From: Vibrio sp. 10N
Lineage (GTDB): Bacteria > Pseudomonadota > Gammaproteobacteria > Enterobacterales > Vibrionaceae
Length of the DNA stretch: 64,000 nucleotides
NCBI RefSeq assembly: GCF_036245475.1
Contig: NZ_BTPM01000001.1
Location: forward strand, 3,410,001 to 3,474,000
Direction: 5' to 3'
The notes beneath the pieces were generated by a model. It searched no databases, was not told where the DNA came from, and saw only the letters and a program-made list of their open reading frames with translations. Position 1 is the stretch's first letter. Each line of letters starts with the position of its first letter. A program made the translations under genes and the position numbers. This document shows, piece after piece, positions 32,917-41,124 of this stretch.

Positions 32917-33777
32917 ATGGATCGAAGTCGTGCCTTTGAACTTGTTGGCGTTGGACTGCGCACGCCACATCTAGACTATTTTGAGCAAAACGCTCATCAG
33001 GTGGGCTGGTTAGAGATTCATAGTGAAAACTACTTCTTAACGCATAGCGCTGAATATCGCCAACTAAAAGCGATTCGCGAACAAGTCGACATCAGTTGTC
33101 ATGGTATTGGCTTGTCTTTGGGTTCAGCCTCTACCGTCAATATTAACCACATAAAGCAGCTGAAACAGTTACTCGATGATATTCAACCTTTCGCGGTGTC
33201 CGATCACCTGAGTTGGAGTGAGCATGGCGGGCATTATTTCAATGACCTGTTACCGCTGCCCTATACAGAGGAAGCGCTGACGCTTTTTTGTCGTAATGTG
33301 ATTCAGGTACAAGATGCGCTCCAACGACCGTTGTTGGTGGAGAACCCTTCGAGTTATCTGCGTTTTCAACACTCCACCATTCCAGAGTGGGAATTTTTAG
33401 CCGAAGTACAGCGCCAGACAGACTGTCGGTTGTTACTGGATCTCAACAACGTGCATGTCTCCTGTTTCAACCACGGCTACGATGCCAACCGCTATCTAAG
33501 CGCAATTGACCCAACCAGTGTCGATGAAATCCATCTGGCTGGATTTACCCGCAAGCAGCTCGATCAAGGTGAAATTTGGATAGATACTCACAGTGCTAGA
33601 GTGTCGGCAGAAGTCTGGGAGCTCTACCGCTCTTGGGTTTGCACCAACACTCCAATACCGACTTTGATTGAATGGGACTTAGAGATTCCTGCCCCGCAAG
33701 TGTTACTTGAAGAGGCAGAGAAAGCCATCAACATACTTATCGAACATGGTGACCGTTCACTAAGGAGTGCGTCATGA
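32917..33777 (+). CDS. bufB: MNIO-family maturation enzyme (DUF692, BufB)
   Basis: A 286-residue TIM-barrel enzyme of the multinuclear non-haem iron oxidative family (DUF692, relatives of MbnB of methanobactin synthesis). Likely metal ligands and active-site residues, by position in conserved motifs, are H62 (CHGIGLSLG), D96-H97 (SDHLSW), E142-N143 (LVENPSSY), D175, N178 and H180 (LDLNNVHV), H206 (EIHLAGF), D223 and H225 (DTHSARV) and E252 (IEWD). It would oxidise cysteines of the bufA product. A 172-bp gap with a hairpin separates it from bufA, while its stop overlaps the next start (ATGA), so enzyme and partner are coupled. Confidence 0.92.
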   Translation: MDRSRAFELVGVGLRTPHLDYFEQNAHQVGWLEIHSENYFLTHSAEYRQLKAIREQVDISCHGIGLSLGSASTVNINHIKQLKQLLDDIQPFAVSDHLSWSEHGGHYFNDLLPLPYTEEALTLFCRNVIQVQDALQRPLLVENPSSYLRFQHSTIPEWEFLAEVQRQTDCRLLLDLNNVHVSCFNHGYDANRYLSAIDPTSVDEIHLAGFTRKQLDQGEIWIDTHSARVSAEVWELYRSWVCTNTPIPTLIEWDLEIPAPQVLLEEAEKAINILIEHGDRSLRSAS

Positions 33778-34556
33778 TGATGAACCTCAATGAACTGCAG
33801 GCCGCCTTTAGTCGCTCGCTACGCCACCAGGACAATAGCGTTGAGAGCGTCATTATCGCCGATCACTTTAGTGCCCATGAACGCCTTCAGATATACCGCA
33901 ACAACTTTACCATCAGTTTAAGCGAGGCGCTCGAAGCTTGCTATCCGATCACATTGCAACTCGTTGGTGAAGAGTGCTTTCAATCCATGGCCAAATATCA
34001 TGTCATGCGGTGTCCTCCAACGACGGCGAATGTCATTCATTATGGCGAAGGTTTTGCTCAGTCAGTCGCAAAACTGGAAAACATCATCAACGCTGTACCC
34101 TACTTAGTCGATGTGATGGCATTAGAATGGGCGATTGATATGCTACAACAGCGACCACCCTCCACCGCGCCAACAACCATCGAGCCTTTGGTCAATATGA
34201 ATGCGGTACCAGAGACGCGACATAGCGAACTAGTGTTTCATGTGAAACCAAATCACTTTGTCCTATCATCACAATTTTCTATCGGCAGCTTAGTTAATGC
34301 CATACATAGTAATGACCTAGATAACTTCAACATCAATCAACCCGAATGCGTACTGGTTATCAAGCAAGGTTTAGCGAAACCGACTCTCCATATTATCGAC
34401 CACGATATATCACTGCTGCTAGAGGGACTATCTTGCCAGCAACCTCTTAAGGTCATTGACCCAGCTCTCCTGTCAGCACTGCCCCGCTTGTTCGCCTTGG
34501 ATCTTGTAGCTGGATTCACTCTGGATAATGAGAACACCGAAAGGAGCATGTTATGA
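33774..34556 (+). CDS. bufC: DUF2063 partner protein (BufC)
   Basis: A 260-residue protein. The N-terminal 90-100 residues (LNELQAAFSRSLRH...HERLQIYRNNFTISLSEALEACYP...) match DUF2063, often misnamed putative DNA-binding domain. In MNIO systems such proteins carry the precursor peptide to the enzyme. The C-terminal half is poorly conserved. Three ATG codons in a row (33774-33782) leave the exact start open; the third is as likely as the first. It overlaps bufB by 4 bp and the DoxX gene by 4 bp. Regulation by DNA binding is unlikely. Confidence 0.88.
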   Translation: MMMNLNELQAAFSRSLRHQDNSVESVIIADHFSAHERLQIYRNNFTISLSEALEACYPITLQLVGEECFQSMAKYHVMRCPPTTANVIHYGEGFAQSVAKLENIINAVPYLVDVMALEWAIDMLQQRPPSTAPTTIEPLVNMNAVPETRHSELVFHVKPNHFVLSSQFSIGSLVNAIHSNDLDNFNINQPECVLVIKQGLAKPTLHIIDHDISLLLEGLSCQQPLKVIDPALLSALPRLFALDLVAGFTLDNENTERSML

Positions 34557-35005
34557 AATCAACACTTTCTCTCTGGCTTGTTCGTTATGACAAGCTTATC
34601 GACACACTGCAAGCAGGCTTTGTACCTCTGCTGTTATTATTCTGTCGCTTGTGGGTGGCCTGGGTATTCTTTAAATCAGGGCTGACCAAGATTGGATCTT
34701 GGGATAGTACGCTGTATCTGTTTGAACTTGAGTACCAAGTCCCTATCTTGCCTTGGGAACTTGCCGCCTATATGGGTACCGCCGCAGAGTTGATTCTGCC
34801 GGTGTTTTTGGCGTTAGGTCTGTTGACGCGACCAATGGCAGCCATTTTGTTTGTGTTTAACATTATAGCCGTCGTCTCTTACCCACTACTTTGGGAAAAA
34901 GGCTTCTATGATCACCAATTATGGGGACTTATGATATTGGTAGTGGTTGTATGGGGACCAGGTCCACTATCGGCAGACAAAGTGATTCGCTCACAAATAA
35001 AATAG
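34553..35005 (+). CDS. DoxX-family membrane protein of the bufferin operon
   Basis: A 150-residue inner-membrane protein with four helices. The DoxX features are RLWVAWVFFKSGLTKIGSWD (about 28-47), AAELILPVFLALGLLTRPMA (about 75-94) and GLMILVVVVWGPGPLSADKVI near the end. DoxX proteins often close DUF2282-DUF692-DUF2063 operons; a role in electron transfer or in handling the peptide or metal at the membrane has been suggested but is unproven. It starts on the last bases of bufC (ATGA) and ends 24 bp before a terminator that is now split by an insertion sequence. Confidence 0.88.
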   Translation: MKSTLSLWLVRYDKLIDTLQAGFVPLLLLFCRLWVAWVFFKSGLTKIGSWDSTLYLFELEYQVPILPWELAAYMGTAAELILPVFLALGLLTRPMAAILFVFNIIAVVSYPLLWEKGFYDHQLWGLMILVVVVWGPGPLSADKVIRSQIK

Positions 35006-35038
35006 CCATGGTAAACAAGGTTAAGAAATAAAAAGCCC

Positions 35039-35050
35039 CGTATTGATACG
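35039..35050. repeat. 12-bp target duplication, left of IS4 copy 1
   Basis: CGTATTGATACG. Together with AAAAAGCCC before it and GGGCTTTTT after the right copy it restores a perfect intrinsic terminator, which was the target site. Confidence 0.92.
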
Positions 35051-35059
35051 CAACGTAGT

Positions 35060-36397
35060 TCATTTAAGAGGAGCAGCGTTGCGATTAACAGGGTATCGGG
35101 TTTTTGATATTTTTACCGCCCTAGGCCGGTTTGGCTTAGGGCGTTTGTCTATAAAGAGGATGGATAGGTCGCCTCGAAGGCTCTTTAAGCGTTTCGGCGT
35201 GTTACCTAAGGATACCGCTTTACTCATCACTTTGAGCTGGCTGGCTATAAATTGGCAAGCATACTTAAAACTTATTTCATTAGGTAAGCGCCCGTGTTCA
35301 ACTGCGGCTTGACTAGCTTCTCGTCTCACCAAGTTATAACCAAGTAGCAGTCCCCATAGCTCTTGATAGACGAGATCGACTGTTTTGCTTCTCAACACTA
35401 AAGCGTTATGTTGCATCGAACTCTTGATATCACGATAACCTAATTCTATCTCCCACCTTTCATGATAAAGCTCTGCCACGGATTGAGCGTCATACTTGTC
35501 TCTAGGAAGAGAGGTAAACACCGTCTTGGATTTACCTTGGACCTCGTAAGTGACCGCCCTGACTGTCCATTTCTCAGGAAGATTAGGGTTCTTCTTACGA
35601 GCCTGTGGAGAGGTCTTCATCTCTACTAGCATGTCACTGCTTTCTTTATCGTCCAGTAGGGTATATTTGACTCCTTTCTTTGCAGGGAGAAGCCAATGTC
35701 TATTTATTCCACTGTTGTGAAGAGAAAGTAGTAAATCTGCTCCATAAAACCCTTTATCCAGTAATGTCACAGAGTTGTCTGGTAAAGCGTTGATGAAGGG
35801 CATCGCTAGAGGGATTTCACCTCGGCGATACGGGCTTATCGCTGCATCAACGATGACATGAGAGCGAACATTCATCATTGTCACAACCCTCAATACTGGA
35901 TGAGGTGTTTGCCTGTTGCTAGACGTATTACCAGAGCCAAAATGTTCTCTTAATTCGGGTGTGTCAGCTGTTCTAAAAAGAGCACCATCTACAGCAAAAA
36001 CCTGTAGGCCTTGCCAAGTATCATCAGGGTATCGCTCAAGCCCCCATGTTTTTCCGCATTGCTTAAACAGCCATTCTGGTGCTGCTTTACCTAAGCGCTG
36101 TCTTGCTTGGGTTAAAGCGCTCTTTGCCAACAGTTCTTCATCAGCAAGGCCATCAGCACAGACGTTCATTCTCCGTGCGACTTCGGCAATGGGTTCATTA
36201 CGGAAAAAAGCCATACCAACAATTAACCACAAAACCATATCACTCGGTAGTCGGCGTCGACGGATTGTCGCTTTATCAGACAGAGAGGCTGCTTTAGCGA
36301 CCCACTCATCAGGAATATGTTCAGAGAATGTGGTGAGCTGAGCTACATCGACAGGGTTTTCTTCGAGGAAGTCGGCAAAGAAGTTTTGAATAGACAT
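35060..36397 (-). CDS. IS4-family transposase, copy 1
   Basis: A 445-residue DDE transposase. The YREK signature is complete: Y-x2-R-x3-E-x6-K in YHERWEIELGYRDIK (near residues 313-327). The first Asp lies in FAVDGALFRT (near 135) and the second in TLLDKGFYGADLL (near 215). The N-terminal IS4-type helical domain is present (1-100). The reading frame is intact, so the element is probably active. The ATG follows directly on a T7 run of a terminator hairpin and has no free Shine-Dalgarno, so expression should be low. It is identical in protein sequence to copy 2. Confidence 0.96.
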   Translation of the reverse strand: MSIQNFFADFLEENPVDVAQLTTFSEHIPDEWVAKAASLSDKATIRRRRLPSDMVLWLIVGMAFFRNEPIAEVARRMNVCADGLADEELLAKSALTQARQRLGKAAPEWLFKQCGKTWGLERYPDDTWQGLQVFAVDGALFRTADTPELREHFGSGNTSSNRQTPHPVLRVVTMMNVRSHVIVDAAISPYRRGEIPLAMPFINALPDNSVTLLDKGFYGADLLLSLHNSGINRHWLLPAKKGVKYTLLDDKESSDMLVEMKTSPQARKKNPNLPEKWTVRAVTYEVQGKSKTVFTSLPRDKYDAQSVAELYHERWEIELGYRDIKSSMQHNALVLRSKTVDLVYQELWGLLLGYNLVRREASQAAVEHGRLPNEISFKYACQFIASQLKVMSKAVSLGNTPKRLKSLRGDLSILFIDKRPKPNRPRAVKISKTRYPVNRNAAPLK

Positions 36398-36432
36398 AAA
36401 AAAATCGGAAACCTATAAACAGGTTTCCGATT
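36396..36432 (-). terminator. Internal terminator abutting the transposase start, IS4 copy 1
   Basis: Arms AATCGGAAACCT and AGGTTTCCGATT with a 6-nt loop, then seven T and the ATG. A second palindrome (36445-36466, AAGGATCGG / CCGATCCTT) lies further out. Both should block transcripts entering from outside. Confidence 0.85.
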
Positions 36433-36481
36433 GTCTCTCATCAGAAGGATCGGTCAACCGATCCTTATCTGATCTACATTG

Positions 36482-36493
36482 CGTATTGATACG
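36482..36493. repeat. 12-bp target duplication, right of IS4 copy 1
   Basis: CGTATTGATACG, the same as 35039-35050, followed by GGGCTTTTT, the other arm of the broken terminator. Confidence 0.92.
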
Positions 36494-36515
36494 GGGCTTT
36501 TTATTTAATCAGCGA

Positions 36516-36800
36516 TTATTTATTAGCAAGAAACGCTTTTAATTCGTCCGCAGAAATACCTTGCTCAGCAAGCTCTTTTGCCAGAGATTCAACTTGCTCA
36601 CCCTTACGAGACTCTATCACTTGTTGAAACTGATAGACGATATCGCGAAGAATATGGATCGGCACTTGCTTTGCAGCGCTGCGAATACGCTCTTCACTTT
36701 GGTTGCCTAATTCATTAAGCAATTTACCAAACATGATTTTTTCTGGAGACTCTTCCATTTGCTCGAGAACACGAGCCATTTCGTATGTTGTCAAAGACAT
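36516..36800 (-). CDS. tsrA: TsrA-like global regulator
   Basis: A 94-residue soluble helical protein. Sequence and neighbours (Bcr/CflA exporter, LysR regulator, pepP, thi operon) match V. cholerae TsrA, an H-NS-like silencer of type VI secretion and virulence genes. The C-terminal segment LAKELAEQGISADELKAFLANK looks like a small DNA-binding or oligomerisation helix pair. I identify it by gene order and overall pattern, as I recall them from V. cholerae. Its 3' end lies 22 bp from the IS4 copy, which has split its terminator. Confidence 0.7.
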   Translation of the reverse strand: MSLTTYEMARVLEQMEESPEKIMFGKLLNELGNQSEERIRSAAKQVPIHILRDIVYQFQQVIESRKGEQVESLAKELAEQGISADELKAFLANK

Positions 36801-36891
36801 TACTGCGTTTATCCAGTTATAAATAAATACGGGGTGTATAAAGCTAAATATACACCCGTTTCTGAAAATGGAAAACCTAATCGTTTTTTAA

Positions 36892-38079
36892 TTAACCGAT
36901 TTTTACTGCTTGATGCCAACCTTTGCCAACTTTGCTTTTGAGAATGAACAATGCTGGCAATACCAACCACATCTGCAAAGCAATCATGTACGGCGCTTCT
37001 AGTCCTGCACGCTGCATCAAACCAACCAAAAGGCCTGCACCACTCATCTGAAAGAGGCCAAGTAGCGCCGCAGCTGTACCAGCTTTGTCTCCAAACGGTG
37101 CGAGCGCTTTACCGGCTGCCGCACCAAGGATCAGTGCAAAGCCAATTGAAGACAGAATCACTGGGATCATAAACGATGCTGGGGTACGTAATTGAGCGCC
37201 CCACACCATCAGTGCGCCCGCGATCAAAAGTGTGACAATTCCAAACTGAAGTGTTTTATGGGTGCCAAGTTTGTCCATCATCTTCGGTGCCAACAAACAT
37301 GCCGCGATATTAAACACCGCATTTAGACCAAACCAGAACGTGAACGCGTTCATCGAAAGTCCCATATTCTCCATGAGAACGACTGGCGCAGAGGTCACGT
37401 AAGCGAGAATGACCCCCATCGCCAACAAACACAGTGTCGCGTGAAACAAGAACGTCGGCGTGCTTAGTACGTGGGTATAGCGCGAGAAAGCAAAATATTT
37501 CTGATTCGACTGCTCGGGATTGGTTTCTCGCATATTGAAGATAACCATCACACAGACAAACAAAGCAAACCCCGCCATGAAACTAAAGTTCGCTCGCCAA
37601 CCAAACTGTTGAGTCAGATAACTTCCTAGAATAGGTGCCAGAGCCGGAATAAAGCAGATCGCACCATTGAGGTAGCTGATCATCTTGCCACTGCGCTCAG
37701 GTCCGAACATATCGCGAACGGTTGCAAAGGCTGCCACAGATGTCGCGCATGCACCTAAGCCTTGTAGCAGCCTTGCGACTAGCATCCACTCAATGGATTG
37801 AGCTGCCCACGCCAAGCAAGCACTCAAGCCGTAAATCACTATGCCGCCAAGGGCAACCGTTCGACGTCCGAGTTTATCGGCAAGTGGTCCCGCAAACAGC
37901 TGTCCCACACCCATAGCAAACAAAAACCATGTAATCGTATCTTGAGCACGCGTATGAGCTACGTCAAACGTAGAAGAAATCTGCGTTAACGCTGGCAAAT
38001 AGATGTCGATGGCCAAAGGGCTAAAAAATACCAACATCACCAAAGCGGCGAGTTGGACTTTAGAAGGTGTGGTTTGCAA
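36892..38079 (-). CDS. Bcr/CflA-family multidrug efflux transporter
   Basis: A 395-residue major facilitator protein with twelve helices. The first helix FFSPLAIDIYLPALTQIS is the Bcr/CflA signature, and the GxLADKLGRRxVAL loop between helices 2 and 3 (about 70-85) is the MFS motif A. Such pumps export drugs or small metabolites. The frame is open to a TTG at 38097 with no ribosome site; the TTG at 38079 has AAGAGG 7 nt upstream and is preferred. It is divergent from the LysR gene (118-bp gap), which may regulate it. Confidence 0.88.
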   Translation of the reverse strand: MQTTPSKVQLAALVMLVFFSPLAIDIYLPALTQISSTFDVAHTRAQDTITWFLFAMGVGQLFAGPLADKLGRRTVALGGIVIYGLSACLAWAAQSIEWMLVARLLQGLGACATSVAAFATVRDMFGPERSGKMISYLNGAICFIPALAPILGSYLTQQFGWRANFSFMAGFALFVCVMVIFNMRETNPEQSNQKYFAFSRYTHVLSTPTFLFHATLCLLAMGVILAYVTSAPVVLMENMGLSMNAFTFWFGLNAVFNIAACLLAPKMMDKLGTHKTLQFGIVTLLIAGALMVWGAQLRTPASFMIPVILSSIGFALILGAAAGKALAPFGDKAGTAAALLGLFQMSGAGLLVGLMQRAGLEAPYMIALQMWLVLPALFILKSKVGKGWHQAVKIG

Positions 38080-38197
38080 CGGGGTGCCTCTTACCAATAG
38101 TAAAATGAGTTAATGAAGACGCAATTCTATATCCGTTAAGATATGAGCAGAAATGGTTTATACTCATTAGCATTATTCCTCCGAGGAATTTCACGCT

Positions 38198-39139
38198 ATG
38201 AATATAGAAAAGCTGAGCAGAGTCGATCTCAACCTACTATTGTGTCTATCGGTACTACTTGAAGAGTGCAACGTTACTCGTGCCGCAAGCCGGTTATGTT
38301 TGAGCCAGTCGGCAGTGAGCAAATCACTTTCAAAACTTCGTGAGTTATTTGATGACCCACTCTTCACTCGCCACGCCCACGGCCTTTCTCCCACCGCTCG
38401 TGCATTACAACTTAAACCAAAATTGGATGTGTTAATGGCGCATATGCAGGCCATCACAACACCTCCCGAGTTCTCTCCTACATCCAGTGAGTATCGGTTC
38501 CATATCGCCGCCGTCGAGAGTGTATATCCACTAATCATGCCCCACTTCTTGCCGGCTATTTTCAGTCAAGGTCCAAACCTTAGTATCAGCACGCACGCCT
38601 GGAATGAGTCGACGTTTGAACAGATGCAAAAAGGCGAACTTGATTTGGGGATCACGGGGAAAGACATCGATATCCGTGATGCACAGCGCACCCTTCTGCC
38701 TCCTGATGACATTCAGGAATTAGAAGTGTATCGCGACAACCAAATGTGCTTAGTTCGCGCTGACCATCCTGTGCTCTCCCAACCATGGGATCTGGAAACT
38801 TACTTATCAATGCGCCACGTACAAGTCCGCTGTGATGGCAGTGACCGTTGGCTTCTTGATTACAAGCTTGCCGACATGGGAAAAGAGCGCGATATCGCCA
38901 TTACCGTCCCTGACTTCAACAATGCCGCTGCATTGTGCAGCTACACAGACTTTGTGTTTACTGCACCGCGACACTTTGTTCACCTTGTCGCACAGCAAAT
39001 GGGATTAAGAGTGTTACCGCTGCCACTCGAGTTTCCTCCCATGGCCTATACCTTGTTTTGGCACAAAGACAGAAACCGAGATCCAGCGCTGAATTGGCTT
39101 ATCGATATTATTCGCCAGAAAACACTCCACTTACGTTAA
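38198..39139 (+). CDS. LysR-family transcriptional regulator
   Basis: A 313-residue regulator. The N-terminal winged HTH (about 6-65) has the LysR form CNVTRAASRLCLSQSAVSKSLSKLRELFDDPLFTR split over residues 27-61, and the co-inducer domain follows. It belongs to the group with HTH signature DLNLLLCLSVLLEE, close to NodD/LeuO-like and PBP2-type members. It is divergent from the Bcr/CflA exporter, so control of that exporter is a fair guess. Inducer unknown. Confidence 0.9.
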   Translation: MNIEKLSRVDLNLLLCLSVLLEECNVTRAASRLCLSQSAVSKSLSKLRELFDDPLFTRHAHGLSPTARALQLKPKLDVLMAHMQAITTPPEFSPTSSEYRFHIAAVESVYPLIMPHFLPAIFSQGPNLSISTHAWNESTFEQMQKGELDLGITGKDIDIRDAQRTLLPPDDIQELEVYRDNQMCLVRADHPVLSQPWDLETYLSMRHVQVRCDGSDRWLLDYKLADMGKERDIAITVPDFNNAAALCSYTDFVFTAPRHFVHLVAQQMGLRVLPLPLEFPPMAYTLFWHKDRNRDPALNWLIDIIRQKTLHLR

Positions 39140-39259
39140 ACGACACGCATAGGCGTCTAACTCGCACGCAGAATCGTTTGTATATCGCCCACAAAAGCGA
39201 TAGCTTATAGGCCAAATAATAGCAAGGTGATACGTTTCGCCGTGATAAAGGAACTACAG

Positions 39260-41047
39260 ATGCAGGAACACATTTCTCGCCGAATTGAACAAGTTCAATC
39301 TTGGCTTTCTGATAACGACCTTGATGCGTTTATTGTTGCTCATGAAGATGAGTATCTGGGTGAGTATGTCCCGGCGCATAATGAACGCCTTCATTGGCTC
39401 ACTCAATTTACCGGCTCTGCAGGTGCTGCTGTGATCACTCGCGACAAAGCAGCCATCTTTGTCGACGGACGCTATACCGTTCAAGTACGCAAACAAGTTC
39501 CAGAGCAGTGCTTCGAATACTGTCACCTAATTGAGCAACCGCCATTAAGTTGGACCATTGAGTCGCTCGATGTTGGTGCTCGCATTGGTATCGACCCACG
39601 TATGCACAGAGGCAGTTGGTACCAAAACGCACTAGAACAAGTATCTGGTCAGTATGAATTGGTTGCTGTCGAGCAAAACCCAATTGACCTGTTTTGGAAC
39701 GATCGCCCTACTGCCGAGCTAAGTACTGTACGCTTAATGCCTGTCGATACCGTTGGCCAATTAAGCCAAGACAAACGTCAACAGCTAGCACAAAGTCTGA
39801 CTAAGCGTGGCGCGGAAGCTGCGATCATCACCGAACTTGATTCAATTTGCTGGCTCCTCAATGTTCGCGGTCTTGATGTGTCTCGCCTACCAGTATTGCT
39901 ATCGCATGCGATCCTCTATGCAGATGGCTCAACCAAGTTCTTTATCGACCCAGCACGAATCGAAGACATGAGCGCGTTTGCTGCCCATGTCGGATCGGCT
40001 GTTGAGGTCTGTCACCCAGATACACTTGAATCCGCGCTCGAATCACTCAAAGGCAAGAAAGTCACACTAGACCCGGCAACAAGTAATGCTTGGTTCCAAC
40101 TAAAACTGGAACAAAATGGCGCGAAACTACTTGAACTGGCCGATCCATGCTTGATGCCAAAAGCGGCTAAGAACTCTGTTGAAGTTACGGGTATGCGTAA
40201 CAGCCACATCCGTGATGGCGCCGCTATGGTGAACTTCCTAAGCTGGCTTGATCGTGAAGTAGCGAGCGGCAACCTGTACGATGAGGCCGTGGTTAGCGAT
40301 AAACTCGAGTCGTTCCGCCGTGTCGACCCGACCTTAGTTGACCTAAGCTTTGATACTATATCTGCATCAGCAGGTAACGCAGCCATGTGTCACTACAACC
40401 ATGAGAACCAAGAAATTCCTGGTGCGCTTGTAGAGGATACTTTATACCTTGTTGATTCAGGCGGTCAGTACCTCGACGGCACGACAGACATTACACGCAC
40501 CATCGCCATTGGCACTCCCTCTGATGAGATGAAACGTCAATTTACCTTGGTGCTAAAAGGTCACATCGGCCTTGCCACGGCGCTGTTCCCAAGCGGAACC
40601 TGTGGTCATCAACTGGACGTATTGGCTCGTCAACATTTGTGGGCGAATGGCTATGATTATGACCATGGCACTGGCCATGGAGTTGGTCACTTCCTTAGTG
40701 TTCACGAGGGGCCACAACGTATCGCTAAAGCGGTAAACAACACGCCATTAGTCCCAGGCATGGTGCTCTCTAATGAACCAGGCTACTACCGTGCAGACGA
40801 GTTCGGTATCCGTATAGAAAACTTAGAGCTGGTCGTTGAAAAAGCAACGAACGGTGACAGTTCTATGTTTGGCTTTGAGTCGCTAACACGATGCCCTATC
40901 GATAAACGAAACATCGTCGCAGAACTGTTAACCGACGCTGAAACAGCGTGGTTGAACGACTATCACCAGAAAGTCTGGAAAGATGTTTCACCTCTTGTAG
41001 ATGGTGATGCTTTGGTTTGGCTAGAGTCAGCATGCCAACCTTTATAA
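39260..41047 (+). CDS. pepP: Xaa-Pro aminopeptidase (M24B, three-domain type)
   Basis: This 595-residue metallopeptidase removes N-terminal residues before proline. It is the long three-domain form similar to eukaryotic XPNPEP1, longer than E. coli PepP (441). The metal ligands are seen in order: DSGGQYLDGTTDITRT (first two Asp), GHGVGHF (His), NEPGYY (Glu) and IRIENL (Glu). The frame is open upstream to 39227, but the ATG at 39260 has AAAGGA at the right distance and starts the family's conserved region. A strong terminator follows, shared with thiH. Confidence 0.93.
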   Translation: MQEHISRRIEQVQSWLSDNDLDAFIVAHEDEYLGEYVPAHNERLHWLTQFTGSAGAAVITRDKAAIFVDGRYTVQVRKQVPEQCFEYCHLIEQPPLSWTIESLDVGARIGIDPRMHRGSWYQNALEQVSGQYELVAVEQNPIDLFWNDRPTAELSTVRLMPVDTVGQLSQDKRQQLAQSLTKRGAEAAIITELDSICWLLNVRGLDVSRLPVLLSHAILYADGSTKFFIDPARIEDMSAFAAHVGSAVEVCHPDTLESALESLKGKKVTLDPATSNAWFQLKLEQNGAKLLELADPCLMPKAAKNSVEVTGMRNSHIRDGAAMVNFLSWLDREVASGNLYDEAVVSDKLESFRRVDPTLVDLSFDTISASAGNAAMCHYNHENQEIPGALVEDTLYLVDSGGQYLDGTTDITRTIAIGTPSDEMKRQFTLVLKGHIGLATALFPSGTCGHQLDVLARQHLWANGYDYDHGTGHGVGHFLSVHEGPQRIAKAVNNTPLVPGMVLSNEPGYYRADEFGIRIENLELVVEKATNGDSSMFGFESLTRCPIDKRNIVAELLTDAETAWLNDYHQKVWKDVSPLVDGDALVWLESACQPL

Positions 41048-41066
41048 GGGTTGGGTTAATCCGTTA

Positions 41067-41099
41067 GAAAAAAGGCGCTGATAACAGCGCCTTTTTTGT
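41067..41099. terminator. Bidirectional terminator between pepP and thiH
   Basis: Stem AAAAGGCGCTG / CAGCGCCTTTT with an ATAA loop, A run before and T run after. Confidence 0.88.
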
Positions 41100-41124
41100 T
41101 TCACGTGAAACAGCTTGGAAAATA

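Larger units (their letters stand above)
35051..36481 (-). mobile_element. IS4-family insertion sequence, copy 1
   Basis: 1,431 bp. Terminal inverted repeats are CAACGTAGTTCATTTAAG at the left and CAATGTAGATCAGATAAG at the right (read inward), flanked by the 12-bp direct repeat CGTATTGATACG. It carries one transposase gene on the minus strand and two hairpins at the upstream end. It has the same length and encodes the same protein as the copy at 48201-49631, in opposite orientation, so transposition was recent. It sits in the terminator shared by the bufferin operon and the tsrA-like gene. Confidence 0.95.

Noticed and set aside
33774..34556. DUF2063 protein as a DNA-binding regulator
   Set aside because: The database label is old; in this gene setting the protein is the partner of the MNIO enzyme.
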